Counted from the stretch's first letter, positions 1-7,309 are shown. The stretch: DNA of 22,640 nt from an uncultured Selenomonas sp. (GCA_938045435.1 CALIBA010000271.1:1-22640); one strand, 5' to 3'. The notes: a model not told the origin generated them from the sequence alone. A program made the numbers and translations.

Positions 1-958
1 AGCTGTATATATTTTCCTGATAGCTGTCGTTGTACTGCATCGCGATCTCGACGACGGTATCGTCCTTAACCCCATTGAAGTAGATCGGCTCCTCGCTCAA
101 AGTCTCTTTCTTGCGGTTGAGATGGGAGACAAAGGAACGGATGCCGCCGTCAAAGTGGAACGTCTCGCAGCGCTCCGTTTCGCCCCGCTCATCCGCAAGG
201 GTGATGGTGATGCCGTGGTTGAGGAACGCCAGTTCGCGCAGACGGTGTTTCAGTGTCTCGAAGCTGTACGTGGTGACGGTAAAAATCTCCGGATCCGGGA
301 CAAAATGCACGCGCGTCCCCGTCGTCTCGCTTGTACCGACCTCGTGCAGCTTTTCTGTCGTGACCCCGCGGGCAAAAGAAATATCATAGATGTGCCCATC
401 GCGGCGCACCTCGACCTGCATCGAGGAGGAGAGGGCATTGACGACCGAGACGCCGACCCCGTGGAGGCCGCCGGAGACCTTGTACCCGTCGCCGCCGAAT
501 TTGCCGCCCGCATGAAGAACGGTGAGCACGACCTCCACGGCGGGCATTCCGCTCTCGTGCATATCGACGGGAATGCCGCGCCCGTTGTCCGTAACGGTGA
601 TGCTGTTGTCCTTATGAATCACAACCGCGATATAATCGCAGTAGCCCGCCAGTGCCTCGTCGATGGAGTTGTCCACGACTTCATAGACGAGGTGATGCAG
701 GCCACGCTCGGAGGTCGAGCCGATATACATACCGGGGCGCTTACGAACAGCCTCAAGGCCTTCGAGCACCTGAATCTGTCCCGCGCCATAGTCCGCATCG
801 ACAGCGGTCACCTCGTCCCCCATCTCCTGTGTGCCGATTGCAACACCCGTGAGATCTGGAATATCTGCCATCTCGGCGGCTTCCTTTGCCTCCTCCGGCG
901 TGAGCGGACGAATCTCCGCCTGCTCCTCGTTTGCATTCAGGTCGATCTTCTTTGCCAT
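1..958 (-). CDS. gyrB: DNA gyrase subunit B, N-terminal part (gene runs off the left edge)
   Basis: Encodes the ATPase subunit of DNA gyrase, which introduces negative supercoils with GyrA in the cytoplasm. About 319 codons are present and the rest lies beyond base 1. The GHKL ATPase signatures are visible: VLEGLEAVRKRPGMYIG (from about residue 64), the EVVDNSIDEALAG Mg-binding motif, DNGRGIP, and the glycine lid GGLHGVGVSVVNALS. The start at 958 is chosen because AGGAGG ends five bases upstream; an ATG immediately before it, at 961, is too close to the SD. This start gives about 57 acidic residues ahead of the normal GyrB beginning, which is longer than usual. Internal Met30 and Met46 have poorer ribosome binding sites. 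It is the last visible gene of the dnaA-dnaN-yaaA-recF-dciA-gyrB run. Confidence 0.95.
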   Translation of the reverse strand, partial: MAKKIDLNANEEQAEIRPLTPEEAKEAAEMADIPDLTGVAIGTQEMGDEVTAVDADYGAGQIQVLEGLEAVRKRPGMYIGSTSERGLHHLVYEVVDNSIDEALAGYCDYIAVVIHKDNSITVTDNGRGIPVDMHESGMPAVEVVLTVLHAGGKFGGDGYKVSGGLHGVGVSVVNALSSSMQVEVRRDGHIYDISFARGVTTEKLHEVGTSETTGTRVHFVPDPEIFTVTTYSFETLKHRLRELAFLNHGITITLADERGETERCETFHFDGGIRSFVSHLNRKKETLSEEPIYFNGVKDDTVVEIAMQYNDSYQENIYS

Positions 959-987
959 CATTTCCTCCTTTGGGGTCTGATATTACT

Positions 988-1047
988 TTATGAGAAAGAT
1001 TTTATGAGGCGCATTTTCTCTCGGATTTCGTCGATGGTAAGAATCAT
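988..1047 (-). CDS. Possible 19-residue ORF between dciA and gyrB
   Basis: A very short reading frame (begins MILTIDEIREKMR) starts at ATG 1047 with AAGGGG eight bases upstream and stops at TAA 988-990, 29 bases before the gyrB start. It has no recognisable domain. It occupies the place where many Firmicutes have a small gene (remB/DUF370) between recF and gyrB, but its sequence does not resemble that family. It could be a translated leader, a remnant, or chance. Confidence 0.25.
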   Translation of the reverse strand: MILTIDEIREKMRLIKSFS

Positions 1048-1064
1048 GACAGTCGCCCCTTTCG

Positions 1065-1970
1065 TTATGATTTCTTCTGCTCCTTGCGCTGTTTCATTTC
1101 CTCCCAGAATTCACGCGTGGTGATGAGCTCATTCCGCAGTTCCCAAAACGTGCTCTGGATCTTCTTGGGCGTGACCTCCTCGGGCGGCAGTCCGCGGTGC
1201 AGCATGGTGAGCATCCGTGCATTCTCACTGTCCCTGTCTGTATACTCCGTTTTCCCTGCAATCTCACGCACAAGGTCGGCGCGCTCGCTGCCGAGCATGA
1301 GTGCTGTGCATACAGGCACGCACTTTATCACATCGGCAAGCTTTGCCCATGGCATTGTGCGCAGGACATCGCGCACCGCCCGCCGCGCATGGCGCTCCGC
1401 CGTACGCTGACAGTCAAAACACTCCTCTTTCATGAGACGCCCGCACGAGGGACACGGAGAAAAGCCGCGCTGCCGCTTCAGGTGCATCGCCTTGCGGGTC
1501 AAAAGATAGGCACGCTGAAAACGCACGCGCAGCGCCTCATCCTCTGTCAGACATGAAAGCGCCTTGCCCGCCGCGATTTCCGCATCCGAAAGCCCTGTCT
1601 GCACAACGGCACGCGCATATGCCGCAGGCGTCTCCTCCTCCGCCGCTTCTTGGATATGTGCGCGGCGCGAACGCGTGAAGGCGACTTCCTGCACCATGCG
1701 CCCGCCCGCAAAGTTGTTGACGCGCTGCACAATCTCCGGCATACTCATGCGCATTTCGTTCTTCCATGTCGCATCGGGTGCATAAAGATACAGTTTCCCG
1801 TCGCGGATGGACACGGCCTGCACGCGGCGTGCCACCATCTCCCCCATCATATCTGCCCAATGCGCCACAGCAGAATGGGCGATATAGTCCTGCGCGAACG
1901 CTGTGCCGAGGCGATGAATCGCCGCGCGCACGTCATCGCCCGCGTCTGCCGTTCCAAGTGTACTTCGCAT
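1065..1970 (-). CDS. dciA: DciA-like (DUF721) protein with C-terminal zinc-ribbon extension
   Basis: The first ~100 residues fit DUF721/DciA: a helical start, Trp38 in HWADMMGEMVARR, then the strand and helix pattern GKLYLYAPDATWKNEMR. DciA proteins are ancestral loaders or partners of the replicative helicase DnaB, which fits the location between recF and gyrB. The remaining ~200 residues are unusual. They include a four-cysteine knuckle at C173, C176, C184 and C187 (CPSC, seven residues, CFDC), expected to bind zinc, followed by a basic helical region and a Lys-rich end. Most DciA proteins are 100-170 residues, against 301 here. GGAGG precedes the ATG by six bases. The DUF721 assignment is confident; helicase loading in this organism is inferred. 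Confidence 0.8.
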   Translation of the reverse strand: MRSTLGTADAGDDVRAAIHRLGTAFAQDYIAHSAVAHWADMMGEMVARRVQAVSIRDGKLYLYAPDATWKNEMRMSMPEIVQRVNNFAGGRMVQEVAFTRSRRAHIQEAAEEETPAAYARAVVQTGLSDAEIAAGKALSCLTEDEALRVRFQRAYLLTRKAMHLKRQRGFSPCPSCGRLMKEECFDCQRTAERHARRAVRDVLRTMPWAKLADVIKCVPVCTALMLGSERADLVREIAGKTEYTDRDSENARMLTMLHRGLPPEEVTPKKIQSTFWELRNELITTREFWEEMKQRKEQKKS

Positions 1971-2013
1971 ATCCCTCCTCCTTTAGCTGCACCCATCAAA
2001 GGACTGTATGGGA

Positions 2014-3144
2014 TTATTGTTCCTGCGTTTTTGTGATGCGTCCCGCCGCCACATGACGGTACGTCCCCAGACGCTTTTCGCCAAAGTACGACGCCTCCGT
2101 TGCCGTGATAAAGGTCTGGATGCCCTTTTCCTCGATGAAGGAAAGAAGCGCCATGCGCCGCGCCGCATCGAGTTCACTCATCACATCATCCAGGAGCAAG
2201 ACAGGCATTTCGCCCACATGCGATGCGATATAAAAAAGCTCGGCCAGTTTAAGAGCAAGTGCCCCTGTCCGCTGCTGTCCCTGCGAGCCAAAACGCCTCA
2301 GATGAAGACCATCCACAGAGAGCACGATGTCATCGAGATGCGGCCCGACCCCTGTCGCAGCGCGTGCAATATCCCGCGCACGCCCCGCTGTTAACATCTC
2401 ATTATACCACAAACGGAGCCGCTCTGTCATGTCGTCTTTTTCAGCGCAAAGACCTTCGGGCGCCCCTGCCATCTCATATGACATCGTGAGCGCTTCTCCT
2501 GCGGCAATGACATATTGCACCTTCTTTGAGAGCGCCCCAAGCTCTTTTACAGCGGCGATGCGGCGCACGGCAATCCGCGCGGCACTTTCCGAGAAATGCG
2601 CATCCCACGGCAGCAGGGCATCGAGTGTCACCCGCCGTTCCCGCAGCTCCTTTAAGAGTGCAGCACGCTGCTTTAGGATATGTGTATAGCGGAGCAACTC
2701 ACCGTAGTAGGCAGGGCTTGCCTTGGAAAGTTCTGCGTCAAGATAGCGCCTCCGCAGTGCCGGCGCCCCCTTGATGAGAAAGAGATCCTCGGGCGAAAAG
2801 AGCACCATGGGAATAAGGCCAACCAGATCCCGCTGTTTGATCGGCACCCCTGCATGGAGGATGCGGCGCCGCGTCCCACGCGCAAATGCAAAGGTAAGCG
2901 TACCCGCAGCGCCATGCCGCAGCACGCCCATGTCGATCTGTGCACGCTCTTTTTCCACGCGAATCAGCTCCGCATCGCTTGTGGTGCGATGGGAGCGTCC
3001 AAATGCGGCGTAGTAAATCGCCTCGATGATGTTCGTCTTGCCTTGGGCATTTGCGCCGAGGAAAATCTGGACGCCTGCATCAAAGGAAAGATGCAGCGTC
3101 TCGTAGTTGCGGTAATCGTGCAGTGTGAGAGAAGTAATCTGCAT
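2014..3144 (-). CDS. recF: DNA replication and repair protein RecF
   Basis: RecF is an SMC-like ATPase that helps load RecA at single-strand gaps. The sequence shows Walker A GANAQGKT (residues 30-37), the ABC-type signature GSQGQQRT (286-293), Walker B VLLLDD (315-320) and the adjacent VMSELD D-loop. Its 376 residues are a normal length. The start ATG lies two bases after the yaaA stop with no clear SD, so translation is probably coupled to yaaA. It is followed by dciA, whose SD begins a few bases after the recF stop. Confidence 0.96.
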   Translation of the reverse strand: MQITSLTLHDYRNYETLHLSFDAGVQIFLGANAQGKTNIIEAIYYAAFGRSHRTTSDAELIRVEKERAQIDMGVLRHGAAGTLTFAFARGTRRRILHAGVPIKQRDLVGLIPMVLFSPEDLFLIKGAPALRRRYLDAELSKASPAYYGELLRYTHILKQRAALLKELRERRVTLDALLPWDAHFSESAARIAVRRIAAVKELGALSKKVQYVIAAGEALTMSYEMAGAPEGLCAEKDDMTERLRLWYNEMLTAGRARDIARAATGVGPHLDDIVLSVDGLHLRRFGSQGQQRTGALALKLAELFYIASHVGEMPVLLLDDVMSELDAARRMALLSFIEEKGIQTFITATEASYFGEKRLGTYRHVAAGRITKTQEQ

Positions 3145-3146
3145 AT

Positions 3147-3362
3147 TTATACACGGACAATACGATAGGATCCGCCGCCTTTGACCTCTACCGTATCGCC
3201 CGCATAGAGCTTGCGGCGGCGTGCCGTCTCCGCTGCACCGTTGCAGCGAATGCAGCCTGCGGCGAGCAGCATCTTCACAGCGCCGCCGCTCGGCACATCA
3301 CCCATACGCTTGAGCAGCTGATCAAGCTCGATATACGGCGTTTCGATTGCAGCATCTTCCAC
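3147..3362 (-). CDS. yaaA: S4-domain RNA-binding protein (YaaA/RlbA family)
   Basis: A 71-residue protein made almost entirely of one S4 RNA-binding fold (LDQLLKRMGDVPSGGAVKMLL, then a C-terminal beta region ending YRIVRV). This small gene sits between dnaN and recF in many Firmicutes; a role in ribosome or RNA metabolism is suggested for the family but not settled. The start is a GTG that follows the dnaN TAA stop directly, so it depends on the dnaN message and probably on translational coupling. Confidence 0.88.
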   Translation of the reverse strand: MEDAAIETPYIELDQLLKRMGDVPSGGAVKMLLAAGCIRCNGAAETARRRKLYAGDTVEVKGGGSYRIVRV

Positions 3363-4505
3363 TTAGTGTGTCCTCACAGGTGTCACCACATAGATATAAT
3401 CGGGGTCTGCTTCCTCACGGATGGTCATAGGCGATAGATTCTGTCCCTGCTCATTCGCCCCCTGCAAAGAGAGGATGCAGGTATCACTGTCCAGGGATTT
3501 CATTGCGTCGATCAGATAGGAGGCGTTGAAGGCAATGGTTGCCTCATATCCCTCGACCTTTGCCTCGATGGTCTCCTCCGCCTCTCCAACTTCGGGACTG
3601 TTGGATGTGATGTGGAGCAGTCCGCGCTCAAACTCCAGTTTGACAATATTATACTGATCCGTGCGCGAGATGAGTGAGGCTCTGTCCACTGCCGCCGCAA
3701 ACTCTGCAGTGCTGAGTGTCACCTGGGTGCGTGCCGTCTCCTCCTTCGGGATGACCTTGCGGTAGTCGGGAAATGCCCCCTCGATGAGCCGCGTTGTCAT
3801 ATAGATGTTCTCAAATGAAACGCTGACTTGGTTATAAGAACATATGATTTCTATATCGGAAGGGATTTCACTGGAGATGGTACGCGTTACTTCCTCAAGG
3901 AACTTCGCCGGGATGATGATGCGGATCTGTCCTGCCTCTTTTTCCAGCTGCTCTGATTTGACCGCGAGACGATGGACATTCGTCGCTGCGAGCGTGACCG
4001 TTTTGCCCTCCACCTCCAGCTGACATCCCGTGAAGATGGGACGGCGGTCGCGCTGCTCCTCGCGCAGACAGGCAAATGCTGACTTTTTAATCAGTTTTGC
4101 AAGGGTGCGGTCTTTGATGGTGAAGCGGAGCGTTCCTTCCATGCGGCTCAGTACAGGGAAGTCGCTTGTCTCCATGGTGCGCAGTGTAAAACGCGCCGTG
4201 CCTGAGGTAATGACAGCGAGGGCATTCATCTGCTCTGTGTCGATGCGGATCTCCTCGGCCGGGAGCTTGCGGATGACTTCGGTGAGATATTTTCCGGGAA
4301 GCACTGCGGTGCCTGCTGTGTGTACCTCTGCGGGGATGGTGACGATAAAGCCCAGTTCATAATTTGTGGATTGCAGTTCAAGGTTCCCATCTTTGGCATC
4401 GAGATAAAGGCCCGAGAGGATGGGTGTCTGCGGTTTTGTAGAAAGTCCTTTGCTGACAATTTGTAGGGCGGTCATCAGATCGCTTCGAGAGAGTGAGATG
4501 TTCAT
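3363..4505 (-). CDS. dnaN: DNA polymerase III beta subunit (sliding clamp)
   Basis: Encodes the ring-shaped processivity clamp that tethers DNA polymerase III to DNA. The 380-residue length, the start MNISLSRSDLMTALQIVSKGL, three repeated clamp domains and the C-terminal YIYVVTPVR are all characteristic. AAAGGAG precedes the ATG by six bases. The gene begins directly after the AT-rich unwinding element of the origin, so its promoter must lie within the dnaA-dnaN spacer or in dnaA read-through. The stop codon abuts the GTG of yaaA. Confidence 0.97.
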   Translation of the reverse strand: MNISLSRSDLMTALQIVSKGLSTKPQTPILSGLYLDAKDGNLELQSTNYELGFIVTIPAEVHTAGTAVLPGKYLTEVIRKLPAEEIRIDTEQMNALAVITSGTARFTLRTMETSDFPVLSRMEGTLRFTIKDRTLAKLIKKSAFACLREEQRDRRPIFTGCQLEVEGKTVTLAATNVHRLAVKSEQLEKEAGQIRIIIPAKFLEEVTRTISSEIPSDIEIICSYNQVSVSFENIYMTTRLIEGAFPDYRKVIPKEETARTQVTLSTAEFAAAVDRASLISRTDQYNIVKLEFERGLLHITSNSPEVGEAEETIEAKVEGYEATIAFNASYLIDAMKSLDSDTCILSLQGANEQGQNLSPMTIREEADPDYIYVVTPVRTH

Positions 4506-4761
4506 GTGCGCTCCTTTCTGGTGGGGAGGTTTCTATTGGTTCTGGTATATATAATAAATATAGTAGTGGTAGTAGTAGGGGCTGTGGATTTGTGGAAAGG
4601 TGTGGAAAAGCCTTGTATGGGTAGTAACAGCTCTGTGGGTAAATTGTGGACAGATGAAAGGTACTTATCCACAGTTTACACAAAAGAGAAAGACAGATGG
4701 ATTTATCCACAAACCGTCCACAGGATCTTCCGTATGTGCTCCACAAAGTCATCCACAGCAG
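4506..4761. other. oriC: oriC unwinding region between dnaA and dnaN: DnaA boxes, DnaA-trios and AT-rich DUE
   Basis: Two perfect TTATCCACA boxes lie at 4665-4673 and 4703-4711. One-mismatch boxes are TCATCCACA at 4749-4757 and the reverse-strand TGTGGAAAA at 4601-4609. Weaker reverse-strand boxes lie at 4583-4591, 4591-4599 and 4645-4653. Reading left from the box at 4583 there is a GC clamp (GGGGC, 4578-4582), six trinucleotides TAG TAG TGG TAG TAG TAG (4561-4578) and an AT-rich stretch (4546-4560). This matches the basal unwinding system known from B. subtilis, in which DnaA loaded on boxes spreads along TAG trios to open the DUE. Confidence 0.9.
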
Positions 4762-6198
4762 CTAAATGCCGCGGATCTGTACTGTGAGCGACTGGAGGAG
4801 TGCCTCTGCCGCTGCGTCCTTTTTGATAAGACCCTGTATTTTTTTATGTGCGTGCATCACCGTGGAGTGGTCGCGATTGAAAAATCCGCCGATGGTCGGC
4901 CATGAGACATCGGTCAGCTCGTGGCAGAGATACATTGCGATTTGGCGCGGATAGGCGATATCGTTGCTGCGTTTCACGGAGCGGATGTCCTCACTCGACA
5001 CCTTGAAATGCGTGCAGACCATACGCTCGATCATCTCCATCGTGATACGGCGTCCCTTTTCTCCGCGCAGGTAGTTGCCGAGCGCCGCGATGCAGGTCGT
5101 CTCGTCGATGGGCAAGCGCATGGTGGAGGCGTACTTGATGAGGCGCGTGAGTGCGCCCTCCAGTTCACGGATGTTGCTGTCCACGCGGCTCGCGATATAG
5201 ACGACGACCTCCTCGGGGATCTGGACCTCCTCGGTCTGTGCCTTTTTTTGGAGAATCGCCACGCGCGTTTCAAACTCCGGCGGCTGTATGTCCACAGGCG
5301 CACCGCCTGCAAAACGCGAGATGAGCCGGTCCTCCAGGCCTTTAACATCCTGCGGCTGGCGATCGGAGGTCAATATGATCTGGCTGCCATTGTCGCGCAG
5401 CTTGTTGAACGTCTGGAAGAACTCTGTCTGTGTCTGCTCCTGTCCTGCGAAAAACTGAATATCGTCGATGAGCAGCACGTCGATGCTGTAATATTTCTGG
5501 CGGAAGGCGTCCATGTTCTTCTCGCGAATGGAGCGGATGAATTCGTTTGTAAAGTCTGTGCTTGGGATGTAGAGGACACGCTTTTCCGGATGGTCGGCGA
5601 GGATCTTGTGCCCCACGGCGTGCATGAGGTGGGTTTTGCCAAGCCCCACGCCCCCGTAGATAAAGAGCGGATTGTGCGAGGGCAGGCCCGGCGCATCCGC
5701 GACCGCCTTCGCCATTGCATAGGGGAACTGGTTGGAGCGTCCCGTGACGAAGGCCTCAAAGGTGTATTTGGGGTTGAGTGATGTTGTATCATCCGGTGCC
5801 GCCGCAGCAAGAGCTTCCTCCTGCATCCCTCCTGCTCCCGTGAGCGGAAGGGTCTCCTGTGCAGGGACCGCGGGTTCCGGTGCGGCGTCTTCGTCCCTGG
5901 ACGCGGGCATTGCCGTCTGTGCACGCGCCGCCAGAGTGCTGTCCACGACCAGACGGATGCTGTACGCGTCGCCGAGCGACTGCCGGACGGCGTCGCCGAG
6001 GAGGACGAGATAGCGCGGTTCGATGTACTCTTTTGTAAAGACATCGGCGACCGCGAGTGTGAGCTGTTGGTCTTGCAGCGAAATGGGGGTGATTCTCGAA
6101 ATCCACTTCGTGATTGCCTCCGGCGGGAGAATGCCGTCGGCACAGGATAGGATCTGCTGCCAGCGCACCATGAGCGATGGATGTTCTGCTTCGGACAT
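4762..6198 (-). CDS. dnaA: Chromosomal replication initiator DnaA
   Basis: The AAA+ initiator binds DnaA boxes, oligomerises and opens oriC. Domain I (about 1-85) is followed by an Ala/Pro/Glu-rich linker (about 90-140). The AAA+ domain has Walker A GGVGLGKT (182-189), Walker B LLIDDIQF (242-249) and the SNIRELEGAL segment (341-350). The C-terminal helix-turn-helix carries RSNDIAYPRQIAMYL and the box-contacting GFFNRDHSTVMHA (438-450). Length is 478 residues. GAAGGGG lies about ten bases upstream of the ATG. DnaA boxes flank the gene on both sides, and one overlaps its likely promoter, implying autoregulation. Confidence 0.98.
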   Translation of the reverse strand: MSEAEHPSLMVRWQQILSCADGILPPEAITKWISRITPISLQDQQLTLAVADVFTKEYIEPRYLVLLGDAVRQSLGDAYSIRLVVDSTLAARAQTAMPASRDEDAAPEPAVPAQETLPLTGAGGMQEEALAAAAPDDTTSLNPKYTFEAFVTGRSNQFPYAMAKAVADAPGLPSHNPLFIYGGVGLGKTHLMHAVGHKILADHPEKRVLYIPSTDFTNEFIRSIREKNMDAFRQKYYSIDVLLIDDIQFFAGQEQTQTEFFQTFNKLRDNGSQIILTSDRQPQDVKGLEDRLISRFAGGAPVDIQPPEFETRVAILQKKAQTEEVQIPEEVVVYIASRVDSNIRELEGALTRLIKYASTMRLPIDETTCIAALGNYLRGEKGRRITMEMIERMVCTHFKVSSEDIRSVKRSNDIAYPRQIAMYLCHELTDVSWPTIGGFFNRDHSTVMHAHKKIQGLIKKDAAAEALLQSLTVQIRGI

Positions 6199-6425
6199 AG
6201 GTTTGAATCCCCTTCAAAAAATCGCTGAAAAATCTTTTATCCACAGGGTTATTCACAGCTGTGGATAAAATTGATGATAAAAATAGGAGAAAAGAGGCAT
6301 ATAAAATGCTCTTTTCATGAGTTTTCCACAATGAGGCAGAGTTATTCTAACAAAAATCGTCCTACTTATCAACAGTTCCGAATGTCTTTTGTGGGAAAAA
6401 TTCGCGGCTGCCTTTGGATATTGCC
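6199..6425. other. oriC: DnaA-box cluster upstream of dnaA (second half of a bipartite origin)
   Basis: Perfect boxes: TTATCCACA at 6237-6245 and, on the other strand, TGTGGATAA at 6260-6268. One-mismatch boxes: TTATTCACA at 6249-6257, TTTTCCACA at 6322-6330 and TTATCAACA at 6366-6374. A weaker reverse-strand TGTGGGAAA lies at 6390-6398. The first three boxes are tightly packed within 32 bases. No trio array is seen here, so this half probably serves DnaA binding, looping and dnaA control rather than unwinding. Confidence 0.85.
6344..6372 (-). promoter_or_regulatory. Probable dnaA promoter with DnaA box over the -35
   Basis: On the minus strand, TTGATA (6367-6372) and TAGAAT (6344-6349) are separated by exactly 17 bases, a good sigma-A promoter pointing at dnaA. 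The -35 lies inside the near-consensus DnaA box TTATCAACA (6366-6374), and another box, TTTTCCACA (6322-6330), lies just past the predicted start of transcription. This arrangement would let DnaA repress its own gene. Confidence 0.7.
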
Positions 6426-6455
6426 TTGACAGTACGATGTACCTTCGTCTATAAT
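6426..6455 (+). promoter_or_regulatory. Consensus promoter of the rpmH operon
   Basis: Exact consensus TTGACA (6426-6431) and TATAAT (6450-6455) with an 18-base spacer, pointing right towards rpmH. It is back to back with the dnaA promoter and gives a leader of about 80 bases. Confidence 0.9.
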
Positions 6456-6501
6456 AGCGACAAATAAGACTTTGATTTGAACGTCCCGCGTCTCGTGGCA
6501 C

Positions 6502-6522
6502 CTGCCGCAGTACGTGCGGCAG
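6502..6522 (+). promoter_or_regulatory. Perfect 8-bp hairpin in the rpmH leader, next to the SD
   Basis: CTGCCGCA (6502-6509) and TGCGGCAG (6515-6522) form a perfect stem with a five-base loop. It ends two bases before the AAGGAGG ribosome binding site at 6525-6531. There is no U-run, so it is not a terminator. It may stabilise the message or tune access to the ribosome binding site. Confidence 0.5.
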
Positions 6523-6540
6523 AAAAGGAGGTGACGAGAG

Positions 6541-6675
6541 GTGAAAAGAACATACCAGCCGAACAATCATTGGAGAAAGAAAACACATGGATTTCGTGCA
6601 CGCATGAAGACGAAAGGCGGCCGCCTCGTGATTCAGAGAAGGCGTCAGCGCGGAAGAAAGAAGCTTTCAGCGTAA
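6541..6675 (+). CDS. rpmH: 50S ribosomal protein L34
   Basis: A 44-residue protein beginning KRTYQPNNHWRKKTHGFRAR after the start and ending QRRRQRGRKKLSA, the unmistakable basic L34 of the large ribosomal subunit. The start is GTG, with AAGGAGG nine bases upstream. It is the first gene of the rightward operon, driven by the consensus promoter at 6426-6455, and is followed within ten bases by a strong terminator hairpin. Confidence 0.97.
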   Translation: MKRTYQPNNHWRKKTHGFRARMKTKGGRLVIQRRRQRGRKKLSA

Positions 6676-6684
6676 GCAGGCTAC

Positions 6685-6711
6685 GAGGTCACCGCGGGTG
6701 ACCTCTTTTTT
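6685..6711 (+). terminator. Intrinsic terminator/attenuator between rpmH and rnpA
   Basis: A nine-bp stem, GAGGTCACC (6685-6693) with GGTGACCTC (6697-6705), and a three-base loop are followed by six T. It sits directly ahead of rnpA, so most transcripts should stop after rpmH and only read-through would express the downstream genes. This would give the expected high L34 to RNase P protein ratio. Confidence 0.85.
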
Positions 6712-6716
6712 AACGG

Positions 6717-7103
6717 ATGATGAAAAAGAGATATACGCTCCCGCGCACGAAGATCATTAAACGGCGCAATGATTTCCAACATATTTACCATACAGGCACT
6801 TCCTATACGGGGCGGCGCATGATCCTCTGCGTGCTGCGTACACCGCGCTTTGCGGGCAAGGTCGCCTTTGCCGCAGGAAAAAAACTCGGCTGCGCTGCGC
6901 AGCGCAGCCGGATGAAGCGGCTCATGCGAGAGGCCTATCGCCATATGCAGCATGAGTTGTGCGCGGACGCGGGGCTGCTGCTCATCGCGCGCGCCGGCAT
7001 GGAAGGCGTCAAAATGCAGGATGTGCAGCAGGATTTGCGTGCGCTCCTGCGCCGTGCCAAGCTTTTTGCGCACGGAGGCACGCATGATGAGGGGCACCGA
7101 TGA
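6717..7103 (+). CDS. rnpA: Ribonuclease P protein component
   Basis: The protein subunit of RNase P, which trims tRNA 5' leaders together with the catalytic RNA. The conserved basic helix is visible as KKLGCAAQRSRMKRLMREAYR. The usual RNR core reads R-S-R here, with serine replacing asparagine. Length is 128 residues. The start at 6717 (or the second ATG at 6720) comes only five bases after the terminator T-run; an in-frame TAA at 6711-6713 rules out an earlier start, and no SD is visible. The last codons overlap yidD by four bases. Confidence 0.93.
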   Translation: MMKKRYTLPRTKIIKRRNDFQHIYHTGTSYTGRRMILCVLRTPRFAGKVAFAAGKKLGCAAQRSRMKRLMREAYRHMQHELCADAGLLLIARAGMEGVKMQDVQQDLRALLRRAKLFAHGGTHDEGHR

Positions 7104-7309
7104 AACGGCTGCTCCTTCTTCTCATCTCTTTTTATCGCAGCGCGATTTCTCCGCTCATGCCGCCGCACTGCAGGTACTATCCAAGCTGTTCGGCGTATGC
7201 GATGGAAGCCATCGTTCGCCATGGGGTGCGCCGCGGCGGATGGCTTGCCGTAAGGCGCATCCTGCGCTGTCATCCCTTTCATGCGGGCGGCTATGACCCC
7301 GTGCCGTAG
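7100..7309 (+). CDS. yidD: Membrane protein insertion efficiency factor YidD
   Basis: A 69-residue protein with an amphipathic hydrophobic start (KRLLLLLISFYRSAISPL) and the family core CRYYPSCSAYAMEAI and RRILRCHPFHAGGYDPVP, including three conserved cysteines. YidD assists membrane-protein insertion and is nearly always encoded between rnpA and yidC, as here. It overlaps the rnpA stop by an ATGA, suggesting translational coupling. The spacer of 137 bases to yidC holds no gene and no clear promoter. Confidence 0.95.
   Translation: MKRLLLLLISFYRSAISPLMPPHCRYYPSCSAYAMEAIVRHGVRRGGWLAVRRILRCHPFHAGGYDPVP

Noticed and set aside
4506..4905. Open frames across the dnaA-dnaN spacer on both strands
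   Set aside because: They cover the DnaA boxes and trios, have no SD and overlap the end of dnaA; they are by-products of the origin sequence.
4921..5781. 286-codon open frame on the + strand opposite dnaA
   Set aside because: It lies wholly antisense to the conserved AAA+ domain of dnaA and has no recognisable protein features; it arises from GC-rich codon bias.
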